DNA of 64,000 nucleotides from contig NZ_BBJX01000005.1 of NCBI RefSeq assembly GCF_000739995.1, positions 186,001 through 250,000 on the forward strand, written 5' to 3'. Within the stretch, counting starts at the first letter, position 1, and every line of letters starts with the position of its first letter. The notes beneath the pieces are model-generated. The model did no database searches. It was given only the letters and a program-made list of their open reading frames with translations, and had not been told where the DNA came from. Both the position numbers and the translations under genes were made by a program. Of the stretch, positions 16,413-25,981 are shown in pieces. This DNA comes from Comamonas granuli NBRC 101663 (lineage in GTDB: Bacteria > Pseudomonadota > Gammaproteobacteria > Burkholderiales > Burkholderiaceae_C).

Positions 16413-17933
16413 TCAGCGGCGGCGCGCCTTGCCCGGCTTGACGGCGCCGCGCCGCACGGGCGTGGTCTTCTTGTCGGCCGTGCGCCTTTCCTTGCTGGCC
16501 TTGCGCGTGCCCGCCTTGTCGGTGTGCGCGCGCACGGCGAGGTAGAGCACCACGTCCTGCCCGGCCTTGAAGGCGGCGTTGGCCTTCACGTCGTTCCATT
16601 GCGCGAGCTGGGCGGCGGTCACACGGTGGCGCCGCGCCAGGCTGGCCACGGTGTCGCCCTTGCGGGCGCGCACCGTGGTGCGGCGCGTGACGATCTCGGG
16701 CGTCAGGGCCACCTTGCCGTTATCGGCCACCTGCTCGGAGACGTCGGCGCGCGCCGTGGTCGAGCGCGGCACGATGAGCGCCGACCCCGCCTTCACCAGC
16801 ATGCGCGGCGGAATGCCGTTGATGCTGCGCAGGTCGGACTCCTCCATGCCCACGCGGCGCGCGATGTCGGCCACGCTCATGGTCGAGGGCAGGGTCCAGA
16901 CCGTCCAGCTCGCGTACTGGCCTTCGTTGTAGGCGGCAAAGTTGCGCTCGAAGACCTTGGCGTTGTCCCAGGGCAGCAGGATTTGCGGCGTGCCCGCCGC
17001 CAGGATCACGGGCTTGTGCAGCGAGGGGTTGAGCGCCTTGAAGTCCTCCAGCCGCACATCGGCCAGCTTGGCTGCCAGCGCCACGTCGATGTCGCGCGTG
17101 ATGTCCACGGTCTCGAAGTAGGGGTGGTTGGGGATCAGCGGCAGCTCGGCGTTGAAGGCCTCGGGGCGCGCCACGATGTTCTTCACCGCCTGCAGCTTGG
17201 GCACGTACAGGCGCGTTTCGCCAGGCATGGTGAGGTCGGTGTAGCCCGTGCCCAGGCCGGCCTTCTGGTTGCGCGCGATGGCGCGGCCGACGCTGCCCTC
17301 GCCCCAGTTGTAGGCGGCCAGCGCCAGGTGCCAGTCGCCGAACATGCCGTAGAGCTTTTGCAGGTAGTCCAGCGCCGCGCGCGTGGAGGCGAGCACGTCG
17401 CGCCGGTCGTCGCGGAATGCGTTCTGCTTGAGGTCGAAGTAGCTCCCCGTGGCGGGCATGAACTGCCACATGCCCGCGGCCCGTGCCGAGGACACGGCCT
17501 GCGGGTTGAACGCGCTCTCGATGTAGGGCAGCAGCGCCAGCTCGGTGGGCATGCCGCGGCGCTCGAGCTCCTCGACGATGTGGAACAGGTATTTGCGCGA
17601 GCGCTCGGTCATGCGCAGCATGTAGTCGGGGCGGCTGGCGTACCACTGCTCGCGGTCCTGCACCAGCGGGTGCTGCAGGTCGGGCATGGCAAAGCCGCGG
17701 CGAATGCGGTCCCACAGGTCCGTGGGCGTGAACAGCGGGGCCACGCGCTGGCCATGGGCCTGGGCCTGGGCAATCGGTTGCAGCGGGCCCGGGGGGAGGA
17801 TGGGGGTGTGCGATGTGGCGGGGGCCTCGCCGGTCTGGGCGGGCGTGGCGGGGGCTCCGGCGCCGGGCAGTTGCGTGGCGCAACCCGTGAGCCAGAGCAG
17901 GCCCGCGAGGCAGGCAATGTGCAGCAGTTTCAT
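16413..17933 (-). CDS. mltD: Membrane-bound lytic murein transglycosylase D
   Basis: Outer-membrane lipoprotein that cleaves glycan strands to 1,6-anhydro products. The 506 residues start with a lipoprotein leader with lipobox LTGC. A GH23 transglycosylase domain follows: catalytic Glu in LPYIESAFNPQAVS and AAGMWQFMPATG near residue 155, then YNWGEGSVGRAI. At least two LysM repeats come next (IARRVGMEESDLRSINGIPP and VASLARRHRVTAAQLAQWND). A Lys/Arg-rich tail ends the protein. The ATG at 17933 overlaps the gloB stop as TGATG, implying translational coupling. Confidence 0.94.
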   Translation of the reverse strand: MKLLHIACLAGLLWLTGCATQLPGAGAPATPAQTGEAPATSHTPILPPGPLQPIAQAQAHGQRVAPLFTPTDLWDRIRRGFAMPDLQHPLVQDREQWYASRPDYMLRMTERSRKYLFHIVEELERRGMPTELALLPYIESAFNPQAVSSARAAGMWQFMPATGSYFDLKQNAFRDDRRDVLASTRAALDYLQKLYGMFGDWHLALAAYNWGEGSVGRAIARNQKAGLGTGYTDLTMPGETRLYVPKLQAVKNIVARPEAFNAELPLIPNHPYFETVDITRDIDVALAAKLADVRLEDFKALNPSLHKPVILAAGTPQILLPWDNAKVFERNFAAYNEGQYASWTVWTLPSTMSVADIARRVGMEESDLRSINGIPPRMLVKAGSALIVPRSTTARADVSEQVADNGKVALTPEIVTRRTTVRARKGDTVASLARRHRVTAAQLAQWNDVKANAAFKAGQDVVLYLAVRAHTDKAGTRKASKERRTADKKTTPVRRGAVKPGKARRR

Positions 17934-18706
17934 CAAAAAGCGTTTTTCCAGGCGCGCAGCGTGGCCAGCACGCTGGCCGCATCCTGCGGGTGGGTGGAAG
18001 GATCGTGGGCCACGGCTGCCGCCGCCACGTCCGCCTGGCGCGTGCGCAGGAAGGGGTTGATCTCCCGCTCCAGCGCCAGGGTGGACGGCAGCGTGGGCAG
18101 GCCTTGCGCGCGCAGGCGCTCGCAGTGGCCCAGGTGGTGGAGCAGCGCGGCATTGCCGGGTTCCACGGCGCGGGCGAATTTCAGGTTGGAAAGTGTGTAT
18201 TCATGGGCGCAGCACACGCGCGTGCCCGCGGGCAGGGCGGCCAGGCAGTCCAGCGAGTCCTGCATCTGCGCGGCCGTGCCCTCGAACAGGCGTCCGCACC
18301 CGGCCGAGAACAGGGTGTCGCCGCAGAACAGCAGCGGGCTGTCACCGGCCGGCGCGGCGTAGTAGGCGATGTGCCCGGCCGTATGGCCCGGCACGTCGAG
18401 CACCAGGAAGTCCAGCCCCAGCGCCTGCACCCGGTCGCCCTGCGCCAGCGGCACGAAGGGCTGCGGGATGGCCTCGCGCGCGGGCCCGTACACGGTGGCG
18501 CCGGTGGCGGCGCGCAGCGCCTGCACGCCGCCCACGTGGTCTGCATGGTGGTGCGTGACTAGAATCGCCTGCAGGCGCAAGTCCCGCTCCTGCAGGGCCT
18601 GCAGCACGGGCTGGGCCTGGCCGGGGTCGACGACCAGCGCCTCGTGCGCGTCGTGCAGCAGCCAGAGGTAGTTGTCGGCAAAGGCGGGCAACGCGAGCAG
18701 GTTCAT
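17933..18706 (-). CDS. gloB: Hydroxyacylglutathione hydrolase (glyoxalase II)
   Basis: Hydrolyses S-lactoylglutathione to lactate and glutathione in methylglyoxal detoxification. The 257-residue metallo-beta-lactamase-fold protein has the metal motif [10 protein letters not shown], a second His in [30 protein letters not shown], and [12 protein letters not shown] near residue 175. The start ATG at 18706 lies in a CATG shared with the divergent methyltransferase start. TATAAT upstream gives a likely promoter. Its stop overlaps the mltD start. Confidence 0.95.
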   Translation of the reverse strand: MNLLALPAFADNYLWLLHDAHEALVVDPGQAQPVLQALQERDLRLQAILVTHHHADHVGGVQALRAATGATVYGPAREAIPQPFVPLAQGDRVQALGLDFLVLDVPGHTAGHIAYYAAPAGDSPLLFCGDTLFSAGCGRLFEGTAAQMQDSLDCLAALPAGTRVCCAHEYTLSNLKFARAVEPGNAALLHHLGHCERLRAQGLPTLPSTLALEREINPFLRTRQADVAAAAVAHDPSTHPQDAASVLATLRAWKNAF

Positions 18707-19517
18707 GAGCGATCAACAAAAGATTATAGGTTTGCACCATTGGTTCGAATCCGCCCCCGGGCGCTATCTGCTGGAGTGGGAGCAGGCGTGCTTTGATGCG
18801 GCCGTGGCCGACGTGTTCGGCTACCACAGCCTGCAGGTGGGCATGCCGCTGCTCGACGGCCTGCGCGCCAACCGCATGCAGCACCGCTGGCTGGCGCTGG
18901 ACGAATGGCCCGGCGCCGGCCCGGAGGCGCAGCAGGGCGGCCGGCCCGACCTGCTGGCGCATGCCGTGGCGCTGCCCTTTCCGGACAACAGCCTGGACCT
19001 GGTGCTGCTGCCGCACGCGCTGGAGCTCAGCCACGACCCGCACAGCGCGCTGCGCGAGGTGGCGCGCGTGCTCGTGCCCGAGGGGCGCGTGGTCATCACG
19101 GGCCTGAACCCGGTGAGCCTGTGGGGCCTGCGCCAGCAGCGCCAGCGCCTGTACCGCCGCCTGGCGGGCGGGCGGGGGCGCCTGTTCCTGCCCGACCTGG
19201 GAGAGTTCATCGCTCCCTGGCGCATGCGCGACTGGCTCAAGCTGCTCAATTTTGAACTGGGCGCCATGCAGTACGGCTGCTGGCGCCCCGCGGTGCGCAC
19301 GCAGCACTGGCTGGACCGCTACGCCTGGATGGACGGCGTGGGCGCCCGGCTGTGGCCCATTCTGGGCGCGGCGTATTTCATCGTGGGCATCAAGCGCGTG
19401 CATGGCATGCGCCTGCTCGAGCCCGCCTGGCGCAGCGCGCGTGCGCACACCGGCGCCACCGTGCCGCTGGTGCGCCGGGGCGCAAAAAACCACCATTGCA
19501 CAGGACACATGGAGTGA
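18705..19517 (+). CDS. YafS-like SAM-dependent methyltransferase
   Basis: Class I methyltransferase-like protein of about 270 residues. It has the post-motif region [20 protein letters not shown] and the following strand [20 protein letters not shown], but a weak motif I. The substrate is unknown. The position between gloB (divergent) and rnhA matches yafS of E. coli. The ATG at 18705 gives [16 protein letters not shown] and overlaps the gloB start codon on the other strand; the open frame extends 33 bp further up without support. Its stop overlaps the rnhA start (GTGA). Confidence 0.8.
   Translation: MSDQQKIIGLHHWFESAPGRYLLEWEQACFDAAVADVFGYHSLQVGMPLLDGLRANRMQHRWLALDEWPGAGPEAQQGGRPDLLAHAVALPFPDNSLDLVLLPHALELSHDPHSALREVARVLVPEGRVVITGLNPVSLWGLRQQRQRLYRRLAGGRGRLFLPDLGEFIAPWRMRDWLKLLNFELGAMQYGCWRPAVRTQHWLDRYAWMDGVGARLWPILGAAYFIVGIKRVHGMRLLEPAWRSARAHTGATVPLVRRGAKNHHCTGHME
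18723..18728 (-). promoter_or_regulatory. Likely -10 box for gloB
   Basis: A perfect TATAAT on the minus strand lies 17 bases before the gloB ATG, so the 5' leader would be about 10 bases or less. The -35 region is weak. The box is inside the first codons of the divergent methyltransferase gene. Confidence 0.55.
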
Positions 19518-19960
19518 ACAAGGTACAGATTTACACCGACGGCGCCTGCAAGGGCAACCCCGGCCCGGGCGGCTGGGGCGTGCTGCTGCGCTCGGGCGTA
19601 GTGGAGAAGGAGCTGTTCGGCGGCGAGCCCAACACGACCAACAACCGCATGGAGCTGATGGCGGTGATCGAGGCGCTCTCGGCCTTGAAGCGCCCGTGCG
19701 ACGTCACGCTCTGGCTCGACAGCGAATATGTGCGCAAGGGCATCACGGAATGGATCCATGGCTGGAAGGCCAAGGGCTGGCGCACTGCCGCGCGCCAGCC
19801 GGTGAAGAACGCCGAGCTCTGGCAGCGCCTGGACGCGCTGGTCGAGCAGGGCGGCCACCGCATCGACTGGCGCTGGGTGCGCGGCCATTCGGGCGACCCT
19901 GGCAACGAGCGCGCCGACGCCCTGGCCAACCGCGGCGTGGAGCAGGCCCTGGGGCGCTGA
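19514..19960 (+). CDS. rnhA: Ribonuclease HI
   Basis: Degrades RNA in RNA-DNA hybrids. The 148-residue protein has all catalytic acids in their motifs: [16 protein letters not shown] (Asp 9), [13 protein letters not shown] (Glu), [11 protein letters not shown] (Asp) and [12 protein letters not shown] (His and Asp). The GTG start at 19514 overlaps the TGA of the methyltransferase gene, which fits coupling, and yields the family N-terminus. In E. coli dnaQ follows rnhA divergently; here an efflux gene follows instead. Confidence 0.95.
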   Translation: MNKVQIYTDGACKGNPGPGGWGVLLRSGVVEKELFGGEPNTTNNRMELMAVIEALSALKRPCDVTLWLDSEYVRKGITEWIHGWKAKGWRTAARQPVKNAELWQRLDALVEQGGHRIDWRWVRGHSGDPGNERADALANRGVEQALGR

Positions 19961-20076
19961 GCCCGGAAGGTAAAGCTGCGGTAAAACCCGGGCGCGCCGC
20001 AGGGGGCACGTGCGGCGCGGCACGGGCGCCGCGCCGGGGCGCTGTTACATTCCAGGGCCTATCCGGTACGTTTCTT

Positions 20077-21243
20077 ATGGCTTCTTCCAGAACAGCAACT
20101 TGGATTCTTGCGGCCCTGGGGCTGGTGGCGGCAGGCACGGCCGCCTGGTGGCTGCAAAGGCCTGGCGCCGGCACGCAGGCCGCCGCTCCCGCGCAGGTCG
20201 CGCAGGGGCAGGGCAAGGCCGCTGGGGCGCAGGCCCCCGGCGTGGAGGCCGCCGCCGTGCGCCGCATGGCCCTGAGCGACGAGGCCCAGGCCGTGGGCAG
20301 CCTGCGTTCGCGCCGCAGCGTGGTGTTGCGGCCCGAGGTGAGCGGGCGTGTCACGCACATCCATTTGCGTGACGGCGCGCGCGTGCGCCAGGGGCAGGTG
20401 CTGGTGCAGTTCGACGACCAGTTGCCGCGTGCCCAGGTGCAGCAGGCGCGGGCTGAGCTGTCCATCGCCCAGGCCAACCACCAGCGCAACCAGGAGCTGG
20501 TGGCGCAGGGTTTCGTGAGCCAGCGCTCGCTCGACGAGAGCGCCGCCAGCCTGCAGGTGGCGCAGGCCAAGCTCGCGCTGGCCGAGGCGACGCTCGCGCG
20601 CCTGCGCATCGTCGCGCCGTTCGACGGGGTGGCGGGCATCCGCAATGTGCACGTGGGCGACTACCTCAAGGATGGTGCGGACATCGTCAATCTCGAGGAC
20701 ATCGACGGCATGGTCGTGGACTTCCGCCTGCCCGAGCGCTACCAGACCCTGCTGCGCACCGGCCAGCGCGCGCGCGTCGAGCTCGACGCGCTGCCCGGCC
20801 AGACGTTCGAGGCCCAGGTGCTCGCCGTCGACCCGCAGATCGACGCCAACGGCCGCTCGGTGGCCGTGCGTGCGGGCCTGGACAACCGCGGCGGGCCGCT
20901 GCGTCCGGGCATGTTTGCGCGCGTCACGGCCGTGTTCGGCGCACCGGTGCAGGCGCTGGTGGTGCCCGAGGCGGCCATCGTGCCCCAGGGCGCGGGCAAC
21001 TGGGTCTGGCGGCTCGAACCCGGCGCTGCCGGCCAGGACACGGTGGCGCGCCGGGTGGACGTGCAGCTTGGCCTGCGCCGGGCGGGCCTGGTGGAAGTGC
21101 GCTCGGGTCTGGCCGAGGGCGACCAGGTGGTCACAGCGGGCCACCAGCGCCTGCAGCGTGACGGCGCGCCCGTGCGCATCGTGATGCAGCAGCCGCAGGC
21201 GGCGGCGCCCGCGGCTCCGGCCAGCCAGGGCGCCGCGCGCTGA
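20077..21243 (+). CDS. RND efflux periplasmic adaptor (membrane fusion protein)
   Basis: Links an inner-membrane RND pump to an outer-membrane channel. The 388 residues have an N-terminal membrane anchor (TATWILAALGLVAAGTAAWW). The lipoyl half-motifs are GRVTHIHLRDGARVRQGQVL and RIVAPFDGVAGIRNVHVGDY. A coiled-coil hairpin lies between them and beta-barrel sequence (LRPGMFARV) follows. It is 19 bp upstream of the pump gene, so the two form an operon. No outer-membrane factor is adjacent. Substrate unknown; the type resembles MexH/AcrA-like adaptors. Confidence 0.93.
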   Translation: MASSRTATWILAALGLVAAGTAAWWLQRPGAGTQAAAPAQVAQGQGKAAGAQAPGVEAAAVRRMALSDEAQAVGSLRSRRSVVLRPEVSGRVTHIHLRDGARVRQGQVLVQFDDQLPRAQVQQARAELSIAQANHQRNQELVAQGFVSQRSLDESAASLQVAQAKLALAEATLARLRIVAPFDGVAGIRNVHVGDYLKDGADIVNLEDIDGMVVDFRLPERYQTLLRTGQRARVELDALPGQTFEAQVLAVDPQIDANGRSVAVRAGLDNRGGPLRPGMFARVTAVFGAPVQALVVPEAAIVPQGAGNWVWRLEPGAAGQDTVARRVDVQLGLRRAGLVEVRSGLAEGDQVVTAGHQRLQRDGAPVRIVMQQPQAAAPAAPASQGAAR

Positions 21244-21262
21244 AGTCCCGGGAGCCCGCCGC

Positions 21263-24200
21263 ATGCAACTGGCCGAAGTCTCCATCCGCCGCCCGGTGCT
21301 GGCCACCGTGCTCTCGCTGCTGGTGCTGCTCGTCGGCGCCGTGAGCTTCACGCGCCTGTCGGTGCGCGAGTACCCGCGCATCGACGAACCCGTGGTCACC
21401 GTGAGCGTGCGCTACGCGGGTGCCTCGGCCGAGGTCATGGAGTCGCAGGTCACCAAGCCGCTCGAAGACTCCATCGCCGGCATCGACGCGGTGGACGTCA
21501 TCACCTCCATCAGCCGCGCCGAGCAAAGCCAGATCAGCGTGCGCTTCCGGCTCGAGAAGGACGCCGACAACGCCGCCGCCGAGGTGCGCGACCGCACGGC
21601 GCGCGTGCGCGGCCGCCTGCCCGACGAGGTCGACGAACCCGTGATCGCCAAGGTCGAGGCCGATGCCGTGCCCGTGATGTGGCTGGCCTTCAGCAGCGAC
21701 ACGCGCACGCCGCTGCAGATCAACGACCTGCTCAACCGCATCGTCAAGCCGCGCCTGCAGACCGTCAGCGGCGTGGCCGACGTGCCGATCTACGGCGAAC
21801 GCCGCTACGCCATGCGCGTGTGGCTGGATCCGCAGCGCATGGCGGGCTACCGCCTGACCACGCAGGACGTGGAGGACGCCATCCGGCGCAGCAACCTGGA
21901 GCTGCCCGCCGGGCGCATCGAGTCGCTCGAGCGCGAGTTCAGCGTGACCTCGCAGACCAACCTGCTGCGCGCGTCCGAGTTTGCGCAGATCGTGGTGCGC
22001 AACGTCAACGGTTTTGCCGTGCGCCTGGCGGACGTGGCGCGTGTGGAGGAGGGCCCGGCCAGCGACCGCAGCCGCGTGCGCCTGAACGGGCGCGAGGCCA
22101 TCTCGGTGGGCGTGATCCGCCAGACCACGGCCAACCCGCTGGAGATCTCCGACGGTGTGCGCGCCATGCTGCCCGTGCTGAAGGCCGACCTGCCGCCCGA
22201 CGTGTCCATCGATATCGCCAACGACAACTCGCGCTTCATCGACCGCTCCGTCAAGAGCGTGTACCAGACCATCGCCGAGGCCGTGGTGCTGGTGGCGCTG
22301 GTGATCTTCGTGTTCCTGCGCACGGTGCGCGCGTCCATCATCCCCATCGTCACCATCCCGGTGAGCCTGATCGGCAGCTTCGCCCTCATGCACCTGGCGG
22401 GCTTCTCCATCAACACGCTCACGCTGCTGGCGCTGGTGCTGGCCATCGGCCTGGTGGTGGACGACGCCATCGTCATGCTGGAGAACATCTTCCGCCATAT
22501 CGAGGAGGGGCTGGACCCGTTCTCTGCCGCCATCCGCGGCGCGCGCGAGATCGGCTTTGCCATCGTCGCCATGACGCTCACGCTGGTGGCGGTGTACGCG
22601 CCGCTGGCCTTCACGCCCGGGCGCACGGGGCGGCTGTTCGTGGAATTCGCGCTCGCGCTGGCCGGGGCGGTGCTGGTGTCGGGCTTCGTGGCGCTCACGC
22701 TCTCGCCCATGATGTGCTCGCTGCTGCTGCGCCACAATCCGCAGCCCGGCTGGTTCGACCGCAGCATGGAGCGCTGGCTCACGGCGCTGGCGGACGGCTA
22801 CGGCCGCCTGCTGCGCTGGGTGCTCACGGCGCGCGCCGGCGCGCTCCTGCAGGCGCGCTGGCTGGTGCTGGCGCTGATGCTGGCCTGCGCCGCGGCGATT
22901 GCGCTGATCTGGCCCACCATGCGCCAGGAACTCTCGCCGCTGGAAGACCGCGGCACCATCCTGGCGAGCATCACGGCGCCCGACGGCGCCACGCTGGACT
23001 ACACCGACCGCTACGCGCGCGAGCTCGAGAAGATCGGCAAGGACTACCCGGAGTTCGACCGCATCTTTGCCAACATCGGCAACCCCACCGTCTCGCAGGG
23101 CAGCGTGGTCTACCGCGCGGTGGACTGGGAGCAGCGCCAGCGCAGCACCCTGCAGCTGGCGCGCGAGATGCAGGGGCGCATTGCCAGCCTGCCGGGGGTC
23201 AACGCCTTTCCCATCACGCCGCCCTCGCTCGGGCAGGGCTTTCGCTCGCGCCCGCTGCACTACGTGATCCAGACCTCCGAGAGCTACGAGGACTTGTACG
23301 CCACGGTCAACCGCTTCATGGCCGAGGTGGCGAAAAACCCCGGCATCGTCTCGCCCGACGTGGACCTGCGCCTGAACAAGCCCGAGCTGCGCATCGAGGT
23401 GGACCGCGAGCGCGCTGCCGACCTGGGCGTGGGCGTGGACGTGGTGGCCCGCGCCGTCGAGACCATGCTGGGCGGGCGCACCGTCACGCGCTACAAGCGC
23501 GATGCCGAGCAGTTCGACGTGATCGTGCAGACGGCGGACGCGGACCGGCGCACGCCCCAGGACATCGACGGCATCTACGTGCGCGGGCGCGGCGACGCCA
23601 TGATCCCGCTCTCCAGCCTGGTGCGCGTGCACGAGAGCGTGAGCCCGCGCGAGCTCAACCACTTCGGCCAGCGGCGCTCGGCCACCATCACGGCCAACCT
23701 GGCGAGCGACTACTCGCTGGGGCAGGCGCTGGCCTTCATGGACCGCACGGCGGCCCAGGTGCTGCGGCCGGGCTACACCACCGAGCTCAACGGCATCTCG
23801 CGCGAGTTCAAGAGCTCGCAGGGGGCGCTGGTGGTCGTGTTCGTGCTGGCGCTGGTGTTCATCTACCTGGTGCTGTCGGCGCAGTTCGAGAGTTTTCTCG
23901 ACCCGCTGGTCATCCTGCTCTCCGTGCCGCTGTCCATGGTGGGGGCGCTGCTGGCCCTGAAGTGGAGCGGCGGCTCGCTCAACGTGTACTCGCAGATCGG
24001 CCTGATCACGCTCGTGGGCCTGATCACCAAGCACGGCATCCTGATCGTCGAGTTCGCCAACCAGTTGCGCGCCCAGGGCCTGGAGATGGTGGACGCGCTC
24101 GTCAAGGCGTCCAGCCAGCGCCTGCGCCCCATCCTCATGACCACGGGCGCCATGGTGCTGGGCGCCATCCCGCTGGCGCTGGCCGAAGGCGCGGGCGCCG

Positions 24201-24361
24201 AGACGCGCACGCAGATCGGCTGGGTCATCGTCGGCGGCATGAGCCTGGGCACGCTGCTGACCATCTTCGTCGTGCCCACCATGTATGCCCTGCTGGCGCG
24301 CCGCGCCGTGCCCGGCCCGCGCGCCCAGCCCGCGCAGGCAGCGCACGGTGCGCCGCATTGA
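21263..24361 (+). CDS. RND-family multidrug efflux permease
   Basis: Proton-driven inner-membrane transporter of the HAE-1 type, 1032 residues with twelve expected membrane helices. Start LAEVSIRRPVLATVLSLLVL is typical. TM4 carries the proton-relay acids in LAIGLVVDDAIVMLENIFRH, followed by the GG...EIGFAIVAMTLTLVAVY-type region. The second half begins near EDRGTILASITAPDGATLDY, and TM10-11 contain GLITKHGILIVEFANQ. It pairs with the adaptor gene just upstream. The regulator is not visible nearby. Confidence 0.95.
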   Translation: MQLAEVSIRRPVLATVLSLLVLLVGAVSFTRLSVREYPRIDEPVVTVSVRYAGASAEVMESQVTKPLEDSIAGIDAVDVITSISRAEQSQISVRFRLEKDADNAAAEVRDRTARVRGRLPDEVDEPVIAKVEADAVPVMWLAFSSDTRTPLQINDLLNRIVKPRLQTVSGVADVPIYGERRYAMRVWLDPQRMAGYRLTTQDVEDAIRRSNLELPAGRIESLEREFSVTSQTNLLRASEFAQIVVRNVNGFAVRLADVARVEEGPASDRSRVRLNGREAISVGVIRQTTANPLEISDGVRAMLPVLKADLPPDVSIDIANDNSRFIDRSVKSVYQTIAEAVVLVALVIFVFLRTVRASIIPIVTIPVSLIGSFALMHLAGFSINTLTLLALVLAIGLVVDDAIVMLENIFRHIEEGLDPFSAAIRGAREIGFAIVAMTLTLVAVYAPLAFTPGRTGRLFVEFALALAGAVLVSGFVALTLSPMMCSLLLRHNPQPGWFDRSMERWLTALADGYGRLLRWVLTARAGALLQARWLVLALMLACAAAIALIWPTMRQELSPLEDRGTILASITAPDGATLDYTDRYARELEKIGKDYPEFDRIFANIGNPTVSQGSVVYRAVDWEQRQRSTLQLAREMQGRIASLPGVNAFPITPPSLGQGFRSRPLHYVIQTSESYEDLYATVNRFMAEVAKNPGIVSPDVDLRLNKPELRIEVDRERAADLGVGVDVVARAVETMLGGRTVTRYKRDAEQFDVIVQTADADRRTPQDIDGIYVRGRGDAMIPLSSLVRVHESVSPRELNHFGQRRSATITANLASDYSLGQALAFMDRTAAQVLRPGYTTELNGISREFKSSQGALVVVFVLALVFIYLVLSAQFESFLDPLVILLSVPLSMVGALLALKWSGGSLNVYSQIGLITLVGLITKHGILIVEFANQLRAQGLEMVDALVKASSQRLRPILMTTGAMVLGAIPLALAEGAGAETRTQIGWVIVGGMSLGTLLTIFVVPTMYALLARRAVPGPRAQPAQAAHGAPH

Positions 24362-24365
24362 TGCT

Positions 24366-24420
24366 CCATTTTTGATAGCTGCTGGCGCTTGTCGGCATTG
24401 CCCTGCAGCCTTTTTTGAGC
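24366..24420 (+). repeat. GATAGCT palindromic repeat, copy 6
   Basis: ATTTTTGATAGCTGCTGGCG, then CTTGTCGGCATTGCCCTGCA and GCC with a T-rich tail, directly after the RND stop. The second stem arm is eroded. A GC-rich inverted repeat (GGCGGCGGCGCACCGCCGCC) further down, near 24447, could end the RND transcript. Nothing else is seen in 24421-24556 apart from AGGAGG before the next ATG. Confidence 0.8.
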
Positions 24421-24556
24421 CTTGGATTGCGCTCGGGCGCGGGCGGCGGCGCACCGCCGCCGTGACGCAGATCAACCACGACCGTGCGCGCCGCTGGGGC
24501 ATGGGCGGCGCGCGCCGGCAGCGCGCCTATGATGTGTCTGGCAGGAGGATGGCTGC

Positions 24557-25981
24557 ATGAATCCGGTGTTCGACCTGTTGCGTTTGTCCACGGTCTCGCT
24601 CGACGTGCTGGTCGCCCAGCGCGGCAGCCGCGCGGGCCTGGCGCAGCGCCAGCGCAGCCGGCTTGCACTCTTGCTCGACGCCGCCCTGCGCGGCTCGCCC
24701 CTGTACCGTGAATGGCTGGGCCCCGGCGCGCATGCAGGCATGGCGCTGGAGCAGTTGCCGGTGGTCACGCGCGGCGCGCTCATGGCACGCTTTGACGACT
24801 GGGTGACCGACCCGCGCCTGCGCCTGGACGAACTGCGCGCCTTCATGGCCGAGCGCGAACGCATCGCCGATCCCTGGCTGGGGCGCTACATGGTGTGGGA
24901 GAGCTCGGGCACGTCGGGCCAGCCGGGCATCTTCGTGCAGGACGGCCATGCCATGGCCGTGTACGACGCGCTGGAGGCCCTGCGCCGCAGCGCACCGCGC
25001 CCGCTGGTGCACTGGATGGACCCGCTGCACCTGGCCGACCGGCATGCCTTCGTGGGCGCGATCGGCGGGCATTTCGCAAGCATCGTCTCGCTGCAGCGCC
25101 TGCGCAGCATCAACCCCTGGATCGCGGCCACCACGCGCAGCTTCGCCATCGAGGCGCCGGTCGCCGAGCTGGTGCAGGCGCTCAACGCCTACGACCCCAC
25201 CGTGCTCATCACCTATCCCACGGCGGCGGCGCTGCTGGCGCAGGAGGCGCTGGAGGGGCGCCTGCGCATCCGCCCGCGCGAGGTCTGGACCGGCGGGGAG
25301 ACGCTCAGCCCCGTGGTGCGCGCGCACATCGAGCACGGCCTGGGCGGCGTGCTGCGCAACAGCTATGGCGCCTCGGAATTCCTGGCCATGGGCTGGGAAT
25401 GTGCGCATGGCCACATGCACCTGAACGCCGACTGGGTGATCCTCGAACCCGTGGACGAGCACCACCGCCCGGTGCCCGCCGGGGCGCCTTCGTGCAGCGT
25501 GCTGCTGACCAACCTGGCCAACCACGTGCAGCCGCTGATCCGCTGCGAGCTGGGCGACCAGGTCACGCTGCACAGCGAGCTGTGCACCTGCGGCTCGCCC
25601 CTGCCGCTGATGGAGGTGTGCGGCCGCCAGGACGATGCGCTGCGCATGGCCACGCAGGACGGCGGCACGGCGACGCTGCTGCCGCTGGCGCTCTCCACCG
25701 TGCTGGAGGACGGGGCGGGCGTATTCGACTTCCACCTGCGCCAGCTCGACGCGCGCACCCTGCTGCTGCGCCTGCCGCAGCAGGGCGCCGCGGGGCGTGC
25801 CGCCGCCGCACGCTGCCGCGCCGTGCTGCAGCGCTGGGCGGCCAGCCAGGGGCTGGCGCCCCTCACGGTGCGCACCGAGCTGGGCCACGCCGTGCCGCGC
25901 GGGCGCAGCGGCAAGGCGCGCCGCATCGTCGCTTGCTCGCCGGATGAGGTCGCGCCTTCTCAGGGCATGGATGACACGTAG
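24557..25981 (+). CDS. PaaK/CapK-like AMP-forming ligase family protein
   Basis: Adenylate-forming enzyme of the phenylacetate-CoA ligase/CapK group, 474 residues. The nucleotide-binding P-loop is VWESSGTSGQPGIF near residue 115. YGASE near residue 273 corresponds to the (Y/F)GxTE adenylation motif, and a C-terminal RSGKARRIV supports the fold. A CTCGSP motif near residue 350 resembles the Cys-containing loop of PaaK relatives. The acid substrate is not predictable; no phenylacetate pathway genes are adjacent. AGGAGG precedes the ATG. The 3' end overlaps the convergent cytochrome gene by 22 bp. Confidence 0.82.
   Translation: MNPVFDLLRLSTVSLDVLVAQRGSRAGLAQRQRSRLALLLDAALRGSPLYREWLGPGAHAGMALEQLPVVTRGALMARFDDWVTDPRLRLDELRAFMAERERIADPWLGRYMVWESSGTSGQPGIFVQDGHAMAVYDALEALRRSAPRPLVHWMDPLHLADRHAFVGAIGGHFASIVSLQRLRSINPWIAATTRSFAIEAPVAELVQALNAYDPTVLITYPTAAALLAQEALEGRLRIRPREVWTGGETLSPVVRAHIEHGLGGVLRNSYGASEFLAMGWECAHGHMHLNADWVILEPVDEHHRPVPAGAPSCSVLLTNLANHVQPLIRCELGDQVTLHSELCTCGSPLPLMEVCGRQDDALRMATQDGGTATLLPLALSTVLEDGAGVFDFHLRQLDARTLLLRLPQQGAAGRAAAARCRAVLQRWAASQGLAPLTVRTELGHAVPRGRSGKARRIVACSPDEVAPSQGMDDT

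Noticed and set aside
21131-24502. 1123-codon open frame on the minus strand opposite the RND permease
   Set aside because: Shadow of the permease gene: low-complexity His/Gln/Arg composition and no ribosome-binding site or family motif.
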